64,000 bases of DNA, taken from assembly GCF_016616095.2 (NCBI RefSeq), contig NZ_CP067089.2, positions 1,488,001-1,552,000 on the forward strand, read 5' to 3'. Position 1 is the first letter of the stretch; each line of letters starts with the position of its first letter. Positions 32,900 to 40,288 of this stretch are shown one piece after another. The notes below the pieces were generated by a model. It was not told the DNA's origin. It saw nothing but the letters and a program-made list of their open reading frames with translations, and did not search any database. Position numbers and translations under genes: made by a program. The stretch comes from Breznakiella homolactica (lineage in GTDB: Bacteria > Spirochaetota > Spirochaetia > Treponematales > Breznakiellaceae).

Positions 32900-33594
32900 T
32901 GCGAATAGCCGGAATCGAGGTGCGGATAGATAAGAAAAAGATTAAAAATATGCACCTCTATGTAAAACCGCCGGATGGTATGGTTTCGGTATCCGCGCCA
33001 CTGGATATGAGTGATGAGGCCATAGAACGTTTTGTCCGGACAAAGGTCAGTTGGATAAAAGCCCAACAGGCAAAATTCGCCGGACAGCTTCGGCAAACTC
33101 AGCGGCAATATATATCGGGAGAAACGTTATACCTTTGGGGAAAACAGTATTTCCTACAGGTTGATTATGGAAAAAGATATTCCCTCACACTTACCGGAAA
33201 TACTGCAATATTTACTGTCCGGGAAGGCAGTACCGCCGGACAACGGGATAACTTTGTTCGAGAATGGTACCGTGAAAAACTGAAAGCTGAAATCATGCGT
33301 CTGATGCCTAAGTGGGAGAGAATAACAGGATTAAAGTGCGATTTTTGGCAGACGAAGTATATGACAAACAAGTGGGGAACATGCAATATTACAAACCGCA
33401 AGATTTGGTTCAATCTCCAGTTGGCAAAAAAAACGACAGACTGTTTGGAATACATCATCTTACATGAATTAATACATTTGCAGGTCAAAAACCACAATGC
33501 CGAATTTCTGGCGTTGATGGATAAGTATATGCCCCATTGGCGGGCTGCAAAAAAGAAGCTAAATGACCAGATACTGGATTATTGGGAAAAATAG
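32899..33594 (+). CDS. YgjP/DUF45-family zinc metallopeptidase
   Basis: This 231-residue protein of the WLM/DUF45 (SprT-like) group has the zinc motif HELIH (residues 189-193) with a third ligand in NHNAEF. The N-terminal half contains the family pattern IKNMHLYVKPPDGMVSVSAP and WIKAQQAKF. Such genes are often last in type I restriction operons; their function there is unsettled, possibly processing of subunits. It starts on the final base of the hsdR stop, so it belongs to the same coupled operon. Confidence 0.88.
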   Translation: MRIAGIEVRIDKKKIKNMHLYVKPPDGMVSVSAPLDMSDEAIERFVRTKVSWIKAQQAKFAGQLRQTQRQYISGETLYLWGKQYFLQVDYGKRYSLTLTGNTAIFTVREGSTAGQRDNFVREWYREKLKAEIMRLMPKWERITGLKCDFWQTKYMTNKWGTCNITNRKIWFNLQLAKKTTDCLEYIILHELIHLQVKNHNAEFLALMDKYMPHWRAAKKKLNDQILDYWEK

Positions 33595-33611
33595 AATTCA
33601 GCTTTTCTCAA

Positions 33612-33633
33612 AGGAAAGGAAGGATTCATAGGA
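33612..33633 (-). repeat. 22-bp inverted repeat, right copy
   Basis: Exact reverse complement of 21025-21046, lying 18 bp after the metallopeptidase stop. With the left copy it frames the repressor module and the restriction operon but excludes the integrase. The rest of 33595-33836 holds only the arm-type sites and no gene. Confidence 0.8.
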
Positions 33634-33672
33634 AACCAGGAAGTTGCTTCTTGAGCCATTTCTCCAAATCTT

Positions 33673-33694
33673 TGTACAAAGGTTTGTACAAAAA
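33673..33694 (+). repeat. Candidate integrase arm-type sites, right end
   Basis: Two TGTACAAA copies (33673-33680, 33685-33692), 12 bp apart, match the pair at 18676-18694 in sequence and orientation. They stand 142 bp inside attR. Confidence 0.5.
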
Positions 33695-33836
33695 CATCAG
33701 AATAGAACGCTGTGGTTCGTAATAATTACCATAAAACACTATAAAGATGTTGACCATCCTTATTTACAGGTATATTCTTAGGCATAAGAAAACTATATAG
33801 AAGATCAGAAGATATTACATACCAATACCTGCTGAG

Positions 33837-33882
33837 CTCATAATCCGTCGGTCCCTGGTTCAAGTCCAGGTGGGCCCAGAAA
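33837..33882 (+). repeat. Right attachment site (attR core), displaced tRNA 3' half
   Basis: Perfect copy of 18552-18597: the anticodon loop, T arm and acceptor 3' strand of the tRNA. Without its 5' half it cannot form a tRNA. It is the host end displaced by integration and is followed by the original tRNA terminator. Confidence 0.92.
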
Positions 33883-33887
33883 GTTAA

Positions 33888-33919
33888 AACCTTGCCGCAA
33901 GGCAAGGTTCTTTTATTTA
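33888..33919 (+). terminator. Native tRNA terminator, first copy
   Basis: A 9-bp stem (AACCTTGCC / GGCAAGGTT) with a GCAA loop is followed by CTTTTATTT, a classical intrinsic terminator. It sits 6 bp after the displaced tRNA tail. Confidence 0.8.
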
Positions 33920-33923
33920 TAAG

Positions 33924-34048
33924 CCTGGACTTGAAGCGAAGGCCGCGCCGACCAACGGGAGGAAGAGGCGGCAGGATGCCGCCGTCAGCGGCCAAAGCCG
34001 GCCCGAAGGACTGAGGCACGACGCCGAAGTCCGCAGGGCAAGTCCAGG
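33924..34048. mobile_element. 125-bp element with 10-bp terminal inverted repeats, copy 1
   Basis: Starts with CCTGGACTTG and ends with the exact complement CAAGTCCAGG. The interior is very GC-rich with hairpins such as GGCGGCATCCTGCCGCC-type pairing. It is repeated with the same length and almost unchanged sequence at 35450-35574. The ends equal the tRNA T-arm half. No coding capacity. It resembles a miniature inverted-repeat element. Confidence 0.7.
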
Positions 34049-34097
34049 TGGGCCCAGAAAGTTAAAACCTTGCCGCAAGGCAAGGTTCTTTTTATTT
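34039..34097 (+). repeat. Second tRNA tail and terminator copy
   Basis: The last bases of the tRNA (from CAAGTCCAGG to the acceptor end), the linker and the terminator hairpin (34066-34087) are repeated here after the 125-bp element, nearly identical to 33861-33919. A further CCTGGACTTG lies at 34103-34112. The tandem arrangement suggests repeated integration or recombination at this tRNA locus. Confidence 0.75.
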
Positions 34098-34224
34098 ATA
34101 AGCCTGGACTTGAACCGGAGCGGACGCCGAGCGCAGCGAGGGAAAGCGCCCATGGGCAGAAACAATACTGGACAATTTTAATAGAAGGAATTAACATAGA
34201 TAGTCAAGCAACGAGGAGTGATAT

Positions 34225-34740
34225 ATGAAGAAATTAGTATTTTCGTTAATTATAGCTTTCGTACTTTTCTCATGCGATAGCGGTTTCTTCGAAATCGGAG
34301 ATGATATAACGATCGTCAATTCATCTTCCCGCACAGTGACATTTAAATTACAAGACTCGGATAAAGGTGAAATAACACTGAATCCCGGCGAACAAACTAC
34401 AGATCATGCCACATATACCATAAAATATTTAGAATCAGACAAGCCATGGGTTGATTACAACATTGATTCCAAAAATAACATTTTAGAATTTATCGATACC
34501 ACTCCCTGCAATATAGAAGTTGCAAATACCCTTTCAGTGGCGGTAAGCCTCACGGCAGAAAATTATTTGGATACCGAGCCATTTGTTATACCTGCAAATA
34601 CTAACAGCAGCGGGCAGATATATACAAAAGTACCTTCCTTTACAGTTGACGCGGGCGGTTATTCAGTAACTATCGATTGTAATTACGTATCAAACGACCC
34701 CAATGACGGGTATGGTACATTTTTTGTAACGATCCGGTAA
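34225..34740 (+). CDS. Small lipoprotein of unknown function
   Basis: A 171-residue exported lipoprotein with lipobox FVLFSC (Cys17). The mature part is predicted beta-rich, with short strands (ITIVNSSSRTVTFKLQD; TYTIKYL) of the kind seen in immunoglobulin-like surface domains. GAGGAG stands 6-10 bases before the ATG. It is flanked by the tRNA-tail repeats on one side and a pseudogene on the other, so it may have come with an older insertion. No family is recognised. Bases 34741-34954 downstream show nothing recognisable. Confidence 0.65.
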   Translation: MKKLVFSLIIAFVLFSCDSGFFEIGDDITIVNSSSRTVTFKLQDSDKGEITLNPGEQTTDHATYTIKYLESDKPWVDYNIDSKNNILEFIDTTPCNIEVANTLSVAVSLTAENYLDTEPFVIPANTNSSGQIYTKVPSFTVDAGGYSVTIDCNYVSNDPNDGYGTFFVTIR

Positions 34741-34954
34741 CTGTACTGCCTTTAAATTGACTAATGCGGAAACGCCGCGTCGGACAGGATGGCGGTGGTC
34801 TGTGAGAAATTACGGGATGTCTCCATTCCGCGTTGGCCGTCCCCGCATAATCATTGGGCAATTTTTCTTTCGGTCTTCTACAAAAACACAGCCTTTTGAG
34901 GACATTCGTTTACACAATCCAAGTATAAAATACATTTCCTCCGGAAGTTCACGG

Positions 34955-35436
34955 GGCCAGCCTTCCGGCTGGACCGCTACTGGCAGTACTTCAAAAAATC
35001 CTGATACCGCGCGTCCATCTGTTTCGCGAACCCGCCGGGCTCGATAAAGGGATTTACCCCTGTCAGGGTGTTCACCCCCATACCGCCGTGCATGCCGCAG
35101 CGGTACCGTTTGCCGCTCTCCTCCATATAAAAGAAGAACGAATAGGTTCCCGGCGTATGGCCCGGACAGTGCCTGGGTGTTACTTCAACGTTTCCAAACC
35201 GAAGAGTCTCTCCATCGGTGTAATGGCCGTCTGCCGCAAATAGCTGGAAGAAACCGTTGACCATGTGGATCAGATCGGGCCGTTCCGTCAAAAAGAACAT
35301 ATCCTCTTTTGCGGGCATCCCTGATCATGGGCCATACCAGGGTCAGGAGCGCCACAACCAGCAGGATAAGGGAAACGGGCCTGGTGAAGAACATCATCCC
35401 GCAGCTGGCGGAATAACTGATTCCCCTGCGCAGGTT
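34955..35436 (-). pseudogene. Deletion-ridden copy of the tctA/metallo-hydrolase junction
   Basis: This segment repeats the end of the sugar-acid operon (compare 37450-38440). From right to left it holds the last codons of tctA (MMFFTRPVSLILLVVALL...) and then jumps into the middle of the hydrolase at KEDMFFLTERPDLIH. It loses about 50 residues after GMGVNTLT and resumes at GVNPFIEPGGFAKQ to the same C terminus. The HxHxDH metal site is gone, so it is non-functional. Even the downstream hairpin (34957-34972) was copied. Homology stops at about 35436, next to the 125-bp element. Confidence 0.85.
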
Positions 35437-35449
35437 TTTTATTTATAGG

Positions 35450-35574
35450 CCTGGACTTGAAGCGAAGGCCGCGCCGACCAACGGGAGGAAGAGGCGGCAG
35501 GATGCCGCCGTCAGCGGCCAAAGCCGGCCCGAAGGACTGAGGCACGACGCCGAAGTCCGCAGGGCAAGTCCAGG
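35450..35574. mobile_element. 125-bp element with 10-bp terminal inverted repeats, copy 2
   Basis: Same length and nearly the same sequence as 33924-34048, with identical CCTGGACTTG / CAAGTCCAGG ends. The T-rich run before it (TTTATTTATA) is also shared with copy 1. Its right side differs (GGATATCG in place of the tRNA acceptor end), so the element itself and not a longer tRNA segment was duplicated. It separates the pseudogene from the FN3 lipoprotein gene. Confidence 0.7.
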
Positions 35575-35612
35575 GGATATCGTTCACGGTATCCCCCTGC
35601 TTAGTAGAACAA

Positions 35613-37163
35613 TTACTGCGAAACAATAATGGATGCGTAGGCGGCCCAGCTCGTCTTGTATTGCGGCACCGACTGGGAAGGTACGTAAATTCTTAATTTT
35701 GGCGTATTGTTGCTGAACATATTCGAGCCTACTGCCGGCGGGGTTGCGGAAAAACAATTAAGGGAAGTCAGGGCGGTACAATTGGCAAATGCGTAATTTC
35801 CTATTGCTGTAATTGTTGTTGGAATATTTATGCTGAGCAGGGTTGTCCTGTTATCAAATGCGTAATCTTCAATTCTTATTACCGTATTGCCGCCGATACT
35901 TGCGGGAATAACAATATTGTTTTTTCCGGTGTTGGTGGAATTTTCCCAGGCTGTGGACAATCCGGTTATAACTAGATCCCCTCCGCTCGGTGCAGTATTA
36001 AACCATGAAGAATCGGAACTCCATCTCGCATATAAAGTCGTGTTGGAGGTGACGGTATTTGTATCAAAATTCCAGAGGGTAGAATACGAATTGTCTTTGT
36101 ACCATGCAAGAAAAGTCTGGGGCGATAAAGCCGGGTCGGCCGGCTTGGTAATTTTTTTACCGGGAAGTACATTTTGAGAAGGAACCGCGCTGCCGCCGGC
36201 GCTGTTAAAGTTTACATACCAGGGGGATGTGTAGACCCGGGCAGTTTCGTGGAGGGACTCTCCGGCGCTGTTAAGGGCTACTATATAATAAGCCATTTTT
36301 TGCCCCCGGGACTGGTAAACCTGTACCGATGTTTCGGTGGGTTCAAGTCTTTTAATAAAGATCCTGCTGTTGTACAGCTTCAGTAAAGTGGCATTCGTTG
36401 CGTTATTTGTCCAGGTAAGATTCAGAGATATTACTTCCGGATTGGTATCATCCTGTACTGTTATGGCTAAGTCGCTGGGCGCATCGGGTACGGATATTGT
36501 TCCCGCAACAGGAATAACGGTTACAGGATTGCTTTGGGTGGAAGCGCCCGCAGTGTTGACCGCGGATATCCAAATATAGTAGGTAGTTCCATTGGAAAGC
36601 CCGTTGAATATAAGCTGGAACAGCTTCGTATTTTTTACCGTGGCGCCGGTAAGGGTATTTGAATCATTTATTGAAACCTGATAGGACGTTGCGCCGGGAA
36701 CCGATCCCCATCTTACCAAAAAAGCGCTGTCAAAGGCCTTCACAAATGATATGACAGGTGTAGCCGGGGGAGCTACCGCGGTGGATGGGGTTCCCGTGGC
36801 AGGGCTGCTGATACTGCTTGAAGCGCCGGCCGTATTATAGTCAAGCCAGACATAATAGACCGTATCATTGTCAAGGCCATCAAAAATAATCTCGGTTTGG
36901 GTTGTCGTTAACTCGACCGCGCCGGAAAGGGTATTTTCATCATTTAAATATACATCATAGGAAACGGCCCCGGTTACCGCATCCCAGATAATGGAAAGCT
37001 GTCCATCGGCGGAAATTATCTGCGGGCTGTTGGGGGCAGGTAAAACAGGATCATCCTTTCCGCCGGATGATGGTGAACTGCAGCCAAAAAGTAAACCTGA
37101 AAGAAGCATAACAAGGCATATCAACCTATACATTTTCCCGTATGGGGATTTCTTTTTTAGCAT
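35613..37163 (-). CDS. Surface lipoprotein with FN3, InlB-type and BspA-type repeats
   Basis: This 516-residue exported protein has lipobox LLFGC (Cys28). Three fibronectin-III-like domains (about residues 43-130, 135-218, 225-315) are recognisable by repeated SYDVYLNDENTLSGA / SYQVSINDSNTLTGA and YYVWLDYNTAGAS / YYIWISAVNTAGAS. A Listeria-Bacteroides (InlB B) repeat follows (VNFNSAGGSAVPSQNVLPGKKI...FLAWYKD). The C terminus has BspA-type leucine-rich repeats (DYAFDNRTTLLSINIPTTITAIGNYAFANCTALTSL). Adhesion to host, plant or microbial surfaces is likely. GAGG precedes the ATG. Confidence 0.82.
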   Translation of the reverse strand: MLKKKSPYGKMYRLICLVMLLSGLLFGCSSPSSGGKDDPVLPAPNSPQIISADGQLSIIWDAVTGAVSYDVYLNDENTLSGAVELTTTQTEIIFDGLDNDTVYYVWLDYNTAGASSSISSPATGTPSTAVAPPATPVISFVKAFDSAFLVRWGSVPGATSYQVSINDSNTLTGATVKNTKLFQLIFNGLSNGTTYYIWISAVNTAGASTQSNPVTVIPVAGTISVPDAPSDLAITVQDDTNPEVISLNLTWTNNATNATLLKLYNSRIFIKRLEPTETSVQVYQSRGQKMAYYIVALNSAGESLHETARVYTSPWYVNFNSAGGSAVPSQNVLPGKKITKPADPALSPQTFLAWYKDNSYSTLWNFDTNTVTSNTTLYARWSSDSSWFNTAPSGGDLVITGLSTAWENSTNTGKNNIVIPASIGGNTVIRIEDYAFDNRTTLLSINIPTTITAIGNYAFANCTALTSLNCFSATPPAVGSNMFSNNTPKLRIYVPSQSVPQYKTSWAAYASIIVSQ

Positions 37164-37318
37164 AAAAACCTCTTTTTTAAATAATGCTATTTTACCTTAA
37201 CTGCTTAATTATAATTTAAAAAATAGTCTTTTTCAATTTTATTGATATTTTTCATAATCAAGTAATTGGATGTTATCCCTTGGCGGATATTGAAAAAGAG
37301 GCGGCGGCGATAATGCAA

Positions 37319-37343
37319 GCCGCCGGCAGGCGGCCTTATTTTT
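37319..37343 (+). terminator. Orphan intrinsic terminator
   Basis: GCCGCC (37319-37324), a GGCA loop and GGCGGC (37329-37334) are followed by CTTATTTTTTT. It is oriented for the plus strand although no plus-strand gene lies nearby. It might end an unannotated small transcript from 37200-37320. The remainder of 37164-37476 shows only AT-rich promoter-like sequence for the lipoprotein gene. Confidence 0.45.
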
Positions 37344-37451
37344 TTCACATAGAGGCTAATACCCGAGGAACTGGTGCCATCGGCAGCGGTCGAATCCAGT
37401 CCGGAAGACCGGAGATAAAACTGTAAAGACCGGATCCCGGAAAATCACGGA

Positions 37452-37471
37452 GTCCAGCCTTCCGGCTGGAC
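37452..37471 (-). terminator. Hairpin after the sugar-acid operon
   Basis: GTCCAGCC and GGCTGGAC form an 8-bp stem with a 4-nt loop six bases beyond the hydrolase stop. The following sequence has only a short T run, so it may be a weak terminator or 3' stabiliser. The same hairpin accompanies the pseudogene at 34957-34972. Confidence 0.5.
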
Positions 37472-37476
37472 TGGCG

Positions 37477-38286
37477 CTATTGACAGTACTTCAAAAAATC
37501 CTGATACCGTGCGTCCATCTGTTTCGCGAATCCGCCAGGCTCGATAAAGGGATTTACTCCCTGCCCTATTCTCGCGGCTTTTTCCAGCATGGCGGCGTGA
37601 TTTACATGTGAACCGATGGGAACATCCACGGGTTCCTCACGCATCCGCTTCAGGTTCGCCACATAGTCATCCTGTGACGACAGGGGGAGCCCTTTTTCCT
37701 TCAGATATTCTTTAGTCAGTGTGTTCACCCCCATACCGCCGTGCATGCCGCAGCGGTATTGGTTACCGTCCTCCTCCATATAAAAGAAGAAAGAATAGGT
37801 TCCCGGCGTATGCCCCGGGCAGTGCTTGGGGGTGATCTCCACATTTCCGAACCGAAGGGGTTCACCATCGGTGTAATGGGCTTCCACCGTAAAGGGCTGG
37901 AAGAAACCGTTGACCATGTGGATCAGATCGGGCCGTTCCGTCAAAAAGAACATATCCTCCCTGCCGAGCCAGATCCTGGCCCCGGTGTAATTGGCGATCA
38001 TTGCCGCGCCGCCGCAGTGATCGTAGTGGGCATGGGAGAGCAGAATCCACTTTATATCCCGGGGATCAAAACCCAGTCTGCGGATACTCTCCAGGGTAAG
38101 ATACACATTGTGGGGCATGGCGGTATCGATGAGCAGCAGCCCGTCCTTCGTATCAATAAGATAGACCGCCACCCAATTATTGCCCACGTAATACAGATCA
38201 CCGATTACCCTGAAGGGTTCAACCGCGTACTTCCACGGAGACTGGCAGATGTCGTCCATGCTGGCGCTTAAAAGGGGGGGTGCCAT
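37477..38286 (-). CDS. Metallo-beta-lactamase-fold hydrolase (subclass B3-like)
   Basis: This 269-residue enzyme has the binuclear zinc motif HAHYDH and a downstream HCPGHTPG; both resemble subclass B3 enzymes and related lactonases. It lacks a signal peptide, which argues against a periplasmic antibiotic-resistance role. The ATG at 38286 follows the tctA stop by 2 bp, with GGAAGGAAT upstream. As the last gene of a sugar-acid uptake and catabolism operon, it plausibly opens a sugar lactone or cleaves a related ester; that is inference. A truncated copy exists at 34977-35318. Confidence 0.75.
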   Translation of the reverse strand: MAPPLLSASMDDICQSPWKYAVEPFRVIGDLYYVGNNWVAVYLIDTKDGLLLIDTAMPHNVYLTLESIRRLGFDPRDIKWILLSHAHYDHCGGAAMIANYTGARIWLGREDMFFLTERPDLIHMVNGFFQPFTVEAHYTDGEPLRFGNVEITPKHCPGHTPGTYSFFFYMEEDGNQYRCGMHGGMGVNTLTKEYLKEKGLPLSSQDDYVANLKRMREEPVDVPIGSHVNHAAMLEKAARIGQGVNPFIEPGGFAKQMDARYQDFLKYCQ

Positions 38287-38288
38287 AT

Positions 38289-39788
38289 TTATTCCTTCCC
38301 CTCCGCGGCGGCCTTTTTCTTGCGGGCGTCCCTGATCATGGGCCACACCAGGGTGAGGAGCGCCACAACCAGCAGGATAAGGGAAACGGGCCTGGTGAAG
38401 AACATCATCCCGCCGTTGGCGGAATAGCTGATCCCCCTGCGCAGGTATTTTTCCAGCATCTCGCCCAGAATAAAAGCCATCATAAAGGGAGTCGCCGGAA
38501 TATTGGCCCAGGCCATCGCGACGGACAACGCTCCCATAGCCAGCATCATACCGATGGTGAATATGGTGTTTGAACTGGAGTACGCGCCGATGAAGCACAG
38601 CACGATAATGGCCGGATACAAATAATGATAGGGGATCTGGAGAATCTTGGGAAACAGACGGATGCCGCCGATCTGGAGAGCGAATACGTAAAGAGCGGCG
38701 AGGATGGCTGCCCCGAACAGAACATACACATAGACGGGATTGTTCTGGAAGAGCAGAGGCCCCGGTTCCAGACCATGGATAGTCAGGGCGCCCAGCAGCA
38801 CCGCGGTGGTGGCGTCCCCCGGAATGCCCAGGGCAACCATGGGGATCAGGGCGCCGCCCACCGACGCGTTGTTGGCAGTCTCGGTGGCGAAGACCCCCTC
38901 AATGGCGCCGTTGCCGAACTTTTCGGGGGTTTTGGAGGCGCTCTTCGCCTGGCCGTAAGCCACCATATTGGATAGACCCGCCCCCATGCCGGGAAGGAAA
39001 CCGATCCACAGGCCGATCAGGAATGACCGGATCATGTTGCCGATGTTGGAAATGAATTCCTTGAGGGTTAATCCCTCGCCGCCGGTGGACTTCCCCGAAA
39101 CCTGGGGCAGGCTGGTTTCACCGGAGGCAAAATTCTTGGCCACCAGATAGATCGCAAAGATACCCAGCATCACCGAGGTACTGTCTATTCCGCCGTACAG
39201 GTTATAGGAACCAAAGGTAAACCGGGCTACGGCGTTCACCGGCGCCGCACCGACGCAGGCAAGCAGCAGACCGATGGCGGCTCCCGTTAAGCCCCGGATC
39301 ACATCCCCCTTGGACAGGGAAACCACCAGAATGATAGCGCACAGACACAGGGAGAAGTATTCCCAGGGTCCCAGCCGCATGGCGATCTTTGCCACGTACT
39401 GGCACAGAACCATGGCGATGATGCAGCTCAGAAAGGTTCCGATAAAAGAGGCGACCACACCGATGGTCAGCGCCTTTTTCGCCTTCCCCTGTTTACTCAA
39501 GGGATAGGCGTCAAAACAGGTTGCGATTGACGAGGCTGTACCGGGAATACCCAGCAGAGTCGCCGAGATAAACCCGCCGGACACGCCGCCGACCCAGATA
39601 CTGATCAGCAGGGCAATACCCAGTTCCGAGTTCATCCGGTAGGTCATGGGCAGCAGCAGGGTTACCCCCACCGTACCGCTCAGCCCGGGAAGCGCCCCGA
39701 AGATGATGCCCATTATACAGCCAAGGAGCATAAACACCAGACAAACCGGACTGAACAGGTTCTGCATTACTACGGCAAATATTTCCAT
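38289..39788 (-). CDS. tctA: Tripartite tricarboxylate transporter large permease TctA
   Basis: This 499-residue integral membrane protein with about 12 helices has the TctA family hallmarks: GALPGLSGTVGVTLLLPMTY near residue 35, GIPGTASSIATCFDAYPL near residue 85, and the second-half repeat GFLPGMGAGLSNMVAYGQAK with GIPGDATTAVLLGAL. It forms the transport channel of a binding-protein-dependent secondary importer for carboxylates. It follows tctB by 10 bp. Its C-terminal codons are duplicated in the pseudogene at 34955-35436. Confidence 0.92.
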   Translation of the reverse strand: MEIFAVVMQNLFSPVCLVFMLLGCIMGIIFGALPGLSGTVGVTLLLPMTYRMNSELGIALLISIWVGGVSGGFISATLLGIPGTASSIATCFDAYPLSKQGKAKKALTIGVVASFIGTFLSCIIAMVLCQYVAKIAMRLGPWEYFSLCLCAIILVVSLSKGDVIRGLTGAAIGLLLACVGAAPVNAVARFTFGSYNLYGGIDSTSVMLGIFAIYLVAKNFASGETSLPQVSGKSTGGEGLTLKEFISNIGNMIRSFLIGLWIGFLPGMGAGLSNMVAYGQAKSASKTPEKFGNGAIEGVFATETANNASVGGALIPMVALGIPGDATTAVLLGALTIHGLEPGPLLFQNNPVYVYVLFGAAILAALYVFALQIGGIRLFPKILQIPYHYLYPAIIVLCFIGAYSSSNTIFTIGMMLAMGALSVAMAWANIPATPFMMAFILGEMLEKYLRRGISYSANGGMMFFTRPVSLILLVVALLTLVWPMIRDARKKKAAAEGKE

Positions 39789-39798
39789 CCGTCACCTC

Positions 39799-40263
39799 CT
39801 AAAACAGCACACCGGCCGGCATGGCTACGGACAGGCGTTCCTTGAATACGTACCAGACCAGGCCAGTCATCACCAGCGAGTAAATAATGCGGCTCACCAG
39901 CCTGGACTTCTTTTCCCTATCCAGCAGTGTGGTAAAGGCAAAGAGGAAGACAGGCGTTGAAATCAGAAAGCCCAGATACTTCAATCCAAAAAGATAGGCA
40001 ACCAATTCAACGGCTATCAGCAGCAGCCGCTGCCATCCGTCCCGGCCCAGAAAATCCGTTTCTTTGGTCTTTGGGGCGGCCAGGAAAATCAGGATACCGA
40101 AGACGAACAGCGCAACGCTGGCAATCATCGGGAAGAGCCGGGACCCCGGGTCGGAGGTGGTATTCCTCACAGGAATCTGCATCGACATCAGTATCGCAGC
40201 CGCGCCCAGCAGGGTGACCGCGATCCCCACCGCATGGCTTTTCTTCATCTTTATAGTCATCAT
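39799..40263 (-). CDS. tctB: Tripartite tricarboxylate transporter small permease TctB
   Basis: A 154-residue membrane protein with four hydrophobic helices, of the TctB (DUF1468) family: SDPGSRLFPMIASVALFVFGILIF and GFLISTPVFLFAFTTLL are typical. The ATG at 40263 is used; the codons before it (to 40347) overlap the end of tctC and lack membrane character. A start at 40248 (MKKSHAV) is possible. It lies 25 bp after tctC and 10 bp before tctA. Confidence 0.82.
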   Translation of the reverse strand: MMTIKMKKSHAVGIAVTLLGAAAILMSMQIPVRNTTSDPGSRLFPMIASVALFVFGILIFLAAPKTKETDFLGRDGWQRLLLIAVELVAYLFGLKYLGFLISTPVFLFAFTTLLDREKKSRLVSRIIYSLVMTGLVWYVFKERLSVAMPAGVLF

Positions 40264-40288
40264 GTTCTTACCACACTTTCTGATAGAA

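Larger units (their letters stand above)
18552..33882. mobile_element. Integrative genomic island at tRNA(CAT)
   Basis: A 15.3-kb island bounded by a perfect 46-bp direct repeat of the tRNA 3' half. It carries integrase, excisionase-like and RepA-like genes at the left, a repressor module with repeat arrays in the middle and a type I restriction operon at the right. The DNA is more AT-rich than the flanks. No conjugation or capsid genes are present, so it is a mobilisable or satellite-type island and not a self-transferring element or complete phage. Confidence 0.85.

Noticed and set aside
33837..33882. Second tRNA gene
   Set aside because: Only the 3' half is present; the sequence before it cannot form the acceptor, D arm or 5' anticodon stem.
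34977..35318. Independent short metallo-hydrolase gene
   Set aside because: The frame is a fragment of the gene at 37477-38286 with internal and 5' deletions and no metal site; it is annotated as part of a pseudogene.
37477..38286. Antibiotic-resistance metallo-beta-lactamase
   Set aside because: The motifs fit the B3-like fold, but there is no export signal and the gene is the last of a sugar-acid operon; a lactonase-type role fits better.
38287..38598. N-terminal extension of the metallo-hydrolase
   Set aside because: It runs inside tctA out of frame; the ATG at 38286 follows the tctA stop with its own ribosome site.
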